A stretch of DNA of 41,106 nt from Thermoplasmata archaeon (GTDB taxonomy: Archaea; Thermoplasmatota; Thermoplasmata; Lutacidiplasmatales; UBA184): NCBI GenBank assembly GCA_021827405.1, contig JAKAVY010000013.1, positions 1-41,106 of the forward strand. Direction: 5' to 3'. Below, one piece after another: positions 38,773 through 41,106 of this stretch. Position 1 is the first letter of the stretch. Each line of letters begins with the position of its first letter. The notes beneath the pieces are model-generated. The model saw only the letters and a program-made list of their open reading frames with translations. It ran no database searches and was not told the DNA's origin. The translations under genes were made by a program, and so were the position numbers.

Positions 38773-40032
38773 ATGGCCCCCAAGGGCTCTCCACCGACCG
38801 ATTCGGCCTTGCTGGCCTGGTATCGAAACACCGCCAACGGTTCCCGAATTACCGCGGACGTGTACCGCCGCCGCCTGGCCGCCTTCTGTCGGGAGATGAG
38901 CACGAGCCCCGCGGGCCTCGCCAATCTCACCGATAAGGACCTCAGGGACCTTATGGTGTCCTTCGTCGACCGGGAGGCTGGGAAAGGACGGGCCCGATCG
39001 TACATCGAGTCCAGCCTGAAGGCCGTACGCTCCTGGCTCCTGCACCACGGACGCAAGGCGAGCCTCCCCGTCAAGATCCCGGTCACCGGGATCTCGGAAC
39101 GCCTCGAATCGGAAGAGATTCCCACGCCGGCCCAACTAAGGGCGGCCCTGATGGCCGCCACCCCGAACGAACGCCTCACCTGCGCCCTGATGGCCTTTTC
39201 AGGGCTCCGCCCCGGGGCCATCGGGAACTATCTCGGCAACGACGGCCTCAGGATTTCCGACCTTATCGGCGTAAAGGTTCAGGGCGGCAGGCTCGAGGTT
39301 CCAGAGCCTCCTCTCCGAATCAGGGTCCGGGCCACGAACTCCAAGGCCGGGCACGCCTACTACACGTTCCTCGGGGAGGAGGGGGTCGAGTACCTGCGCA
39401 GCGTCCTTCAAGCGCGTTTGGAGAAAGGGGAGGAACTCGGCCCGGACACCGACGTGATCCATCCGTACCGGACCGAAAAGAAGTTCATTCGGACCATGAA
39501 CGTCGGGGACCAGGTGCGGCTTGCGCTCCGGCGGGTCGGGATTCCAGCCCGCCCCTACGTCCTGCGGTCATACTTCGCCTCTCGGTTGCTGGAGGCTCAG
39601 AACGCGGGAAAGGTCTCTAGGGACTACAGCGAATACTGGATGGGTCACCGCGGGGGGGTGACAGAGCAGCATTACACCGTCGGCAGGGCGCGCCTCACGG
39701 AAAGCCTCATCAACTCCATGCGCGAAGCCTACCAGCGGTGCGACCCTTACCTCTCCACTCTACCGACCAAGTACCGGGGAGGAGGGAACACCGAGGCCTT
39801 CCGGGTGCTGCTCTCCGCATACTACACGGACGAGGAGGTCGGGAAGATCGACCTCACGGACACGGCGGCCGTGATTGAGGCACTCCGCAGGGGGGCCGCG
39901 AAGACCGCCACCCAGGCCGGGCCGAAGCAGCAGGTGATTGCGGAGGCCGAGCTCCCCCGATACCTCGCTGACGGCTGGGTCGCTAGGATGCCCGTCAATG
40001 GCTCGAAGTTCGTTGTCGAACGGATGGGGTGA
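38773..40032 (+). CDS. int: Tyrosine recombinase / integrase
   Basis: About 419 residues. An N-terminal SAM-like core-binding domain (residues ~5-100: TADVYRRRLAAFCREMS; LRDLMVSFVDREAGKGRARS) is followed by the catalytic domain. Likely active-site residues are Arg146 (SGLRPGAI), Lys191, Arg265 in RPYVLRSYFASRLLEAQ, His292 (MGHRGG) and the nucleophile Tyr301 in EQHYTVGR. The usual His before the second Arg is Tyr262, a common archaeal change. A C-terminal extension of about 100 residues ends KQQVIAEAELPRYLADGWVA, found in integrases of related archaeal elements. It should catalyse site-specific recombination at the tRNA-Arg. The reading frame is intact. The start rests on the TATA box 27-28 nt upstream; a TTG 12 nt earlier is possible. 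Confidence 0.9.
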   Translation: MAPKGSPPTDSALLAWYRNTANGSRITADVYRRRLAAFCREMSTSPAGLANLTDKDLRDLMVSFVDREAGKGRARSYIESSLKAVRSWLLHHGRKASLPVKIPVTGISERLESEEIPTPAQLRAALMAATPNERLTCALMAFSGLRPGAIGNYLGNDGLRISDLIGVKVQGGRLEVPEPPLRIRVRATNSKAGHAYYTFLGEEGVEYLRSVLQARLEKGEELGPDTDVIHPYRTEKKFIRTMNVGDQVRLALRRVGIPARPYVLRSYFASRLLEAQNAGKVSRDYSEYWMGHRGGVTEQHYTVGRARLTESLINSMREAYQRCDPYLSTLPTKYRGGGNTEAFRVLLSAYYTDEEVGKIDLTDTAAVIEALRRGAAKTATQAGPKQQVIAEAELPRYLADGWVARMPVNGSKFVVERMG

Positions 40033-40079
40033 TGGGAACCCTGCGTCCATCGTCCTGTGATTAGACCCGGGGGGGGCCC

Positions 40080-40258
40080 GGGGGCCCAGGGCCCAAGGGG
40101 CCCGGCAGCCACCGGGCCCCCCTTGTTGTGGCACCACGCCCTCGCAGCTAGAAGGGGACTCACTGGCGGGGGGGCGAGCCCAAGGGATGCGGGCCACGGG
40201 GACATCTACGTGGCTAGCGGGCCCTGGGCCCCATGGGGGCCCAGGGCCGGCCCTAGCC
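40080..40258. repeat. GC-rich palindrome cluster with a repeated 14-mer
   Basis: GGGGGCCCAGGGCC occurs at 40080-40093 and 40235-40248, and a 13-nt inverted copy (GGCCCTGGGCCCC) at 40220-40232. The last two form a 13-bp perfect hairpin with a 3-nt loop; outer GGCTAG (40212-40217) and CTAGCC (40253-40258) extend it to a 47-nt imperfect palindrome. Confidence 0.6.
40097..40120 (+). terminator. Strong GC hairpin after int
   Basis: Perfect 9-bp stem GGGGCCCGG (40097-40105) and CCGGGCCCC (40112-40120) with loop CAGCCA, followed by CCTTGTTG. It lies 65 nt after the int stop. Confidence 0.5.
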
Positions 40259-40383
40259 GGGTCCGCGGGCCCGCTTATAGGGCTCGACCTTGATTTCGAC
40301 GCTGGGACCCATCCACCGATAGAGGAATCATAGCTTCCGCGCTACTCCATCGACACATCGCCGCATCTTCTGCACTTACGTAG

Positions 40384-41106
40384 GGACTCGACCGCCAGTC
40401 GGCCCGTCGTCTCTTCCAGATTCCGCTTCGAAGGTACCGCAAGGTGGGCGAGGACACGAAGGAGGCCTCGGTGCTCGGCTACTCGACTCGATGGCACGGC
40501 TTCGACCAAGAGGGGCGGACGCTGGTGACCTATCGGGAGGCGACCGCACGCCAACAGGAGGCCCGGTGGAGGGAGGTGAGCGAGAAGGTCGGGAAGCGTG
40601 TCGAAGAAATGCGGACCGGGAGGGGCTCGTCCCGCCCGAAGGGCGCGATGAACGTCCTCGAGGACATGATCCCGCGCGACTACCGGTCCCGCTTCGACTA
40701 CTGAGTGGAGCAGCGCGGGGGGAAGTGGTTCCCACGGTGCCAGGTGATCCGAGAGGCGGAGAACCGGCTGAAGGCGTCCTGGGGGAAGATGGCGCGGATC
40801 ACGGCCCTTCCTCCCGAGGAGCTCTCCGACGAGGATCTCGGGAAGGGGTCGGTGGTACGAGCGCAGATCGAGGACGACTTCAAGTGGCTCAAGGACCGCT
40901 ATGGGATGGCGGTGAAGGCGATCCGAATCTGCCACGAGGCGGCGATGCCCGGGCACCTGTTCCTGTGCGCGATGGGGCTCCTGCTGCTTCGCTACCTGCA
41001 CTGGGAACTGAAGGCGCAGGACCTGTCGATGAAGGAGCTGGTGGAGGCCCTGGAGTCGCTCAAGGTGGTCTTGGTGAGGACCCCCGAAGGGAAGCCCCGT
41101 CTCGTG
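40384..41106 (+). pseudogene. Remnant of an IS1634-type transposase (right edge outside window)
   Basis: Two stretches in the same frame encode the middle and C-terminal parts of an IS1634/IS4-superfamily DDE transposase: VLGYSTRWHGFDQEGRTLVT and YREATARQQEARWREVSEKV, then, after an in-frame TGA at 40702-40704, WFPRCQVIREAENRLKASWG and VVRAQIEDDFKWLKDRYGMA followed by MPGHLFLCAMGLLLLRYL. The last segment is the family's conserved acidic, helix-rich end. A stop at 40381 and the absence of the first ~250 residues show a 5' truncation, so the copy is decayed. The gene probably continues past the window. No terminal inverted repeats are visible here. Confidence 0.8.

Noticed and set aside
1-41106. 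CRISPR arrays, rRNA genes or toxin-antitoxin pairs
   Set aside because: No regularly spaced repeats, no rRNA-like conserved blocks and no recognisable toxin or antitoxin gene were found in the window.

Overview
The window is archaeal chromosome, very GC-rich. It carries Alba, the RNA polymerase stalk subunit Rpo7, Spt4, ribosomal proteins S24e and S27ae, an archaeal-type GAPDH, a DUF359 dephospho-CoA kinase, a DUF373 protein, Taw2 and a TrmB-family regulator. Many genes have a TATA-like element (often CTTAAG or GGTTAAG) centred about 24-32 nt before the start codon, which implies leaderless or nearly leaderless mRNAs. The gene set and composition suggest a high-GC, probably soil or sediment, lineage of Thermoplasmatota. 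That placement is inference; no marker phylogeny could be run.

Layout. 1-2.0 kb: 3' part of a large surface or membrane protein. 2.2-6.3 kb: a GNAT acetyltransferase, a zinc-ribbon helical protein next to tRNA-Leu(GAG), Alba, and a DUF1614-RDD membrane fusion whose 3' end overlaps alba. 6.3-7.2 kb: gene-poor, with a possible coding remnant. 7.2-9.5 kb: a minus-strand sulfur module (DsrE-like protein, sulfide:quinone oxidoreductase-like flavoprotein, small membrane protein). 9.5-10.2 kb: gene-poor. 10.2-15.2 kb: aspartase/fumarase-family lyase, TrmB regulator overlapping Taw2, aminotransferase, UbiE/MenG-like methyltransferase. 15.3-20.6 kb: TPR regulator-like protein, small membrane protein, prolyl-tRNA synthetase, DUF373 protein, and two small genes behind a palindromic operator. 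20.7-25.4 kb: phosphoribosyltransferase, glutamate dehydrogenase, GNAT, two-gene ABC exporter. 25.5-29.3 kb: ThiL, acyl-CoA dehydrogenase, Ser/Gly-rich surface protein. 29.4-33.5 kb: GAPDH, then the information-processing operon rpo7-spt4-dpck-rps24e-rps27ae, then a GNAT. 33.5-38.0 kb: OB-fold/zinc-finger pair, an AAA+/TolB-like/TPR multidomain protein, and a bilobal aspartic-protease-like protein. 38.0-41.1 kb: accessory DNA with tRNA-Arg(CCG), a tyrosine integrase starting 43 nt after it, GC palindromes and a decayed IS1634-type transposase.

How it fits together. Glutamate dehydrogenase, the aspartase-like lyase, an aminotransferase and an acyl-CoA dehydrogenase fit amino-acid and fatty-acid heterotrophy. 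The SQR-like flavoprotein and the quinone-methyltransferase homologue point to a membrane quinone pool. The best candidates for undescribed biology are the AAA+/TolB-like/TPR protein (34343-36709), the two candidate operators (20652-20679 and 22761-22782), the leaderless bilobal aspartic protease, and the tRNA-Arg/integrase junction with its palindromes.
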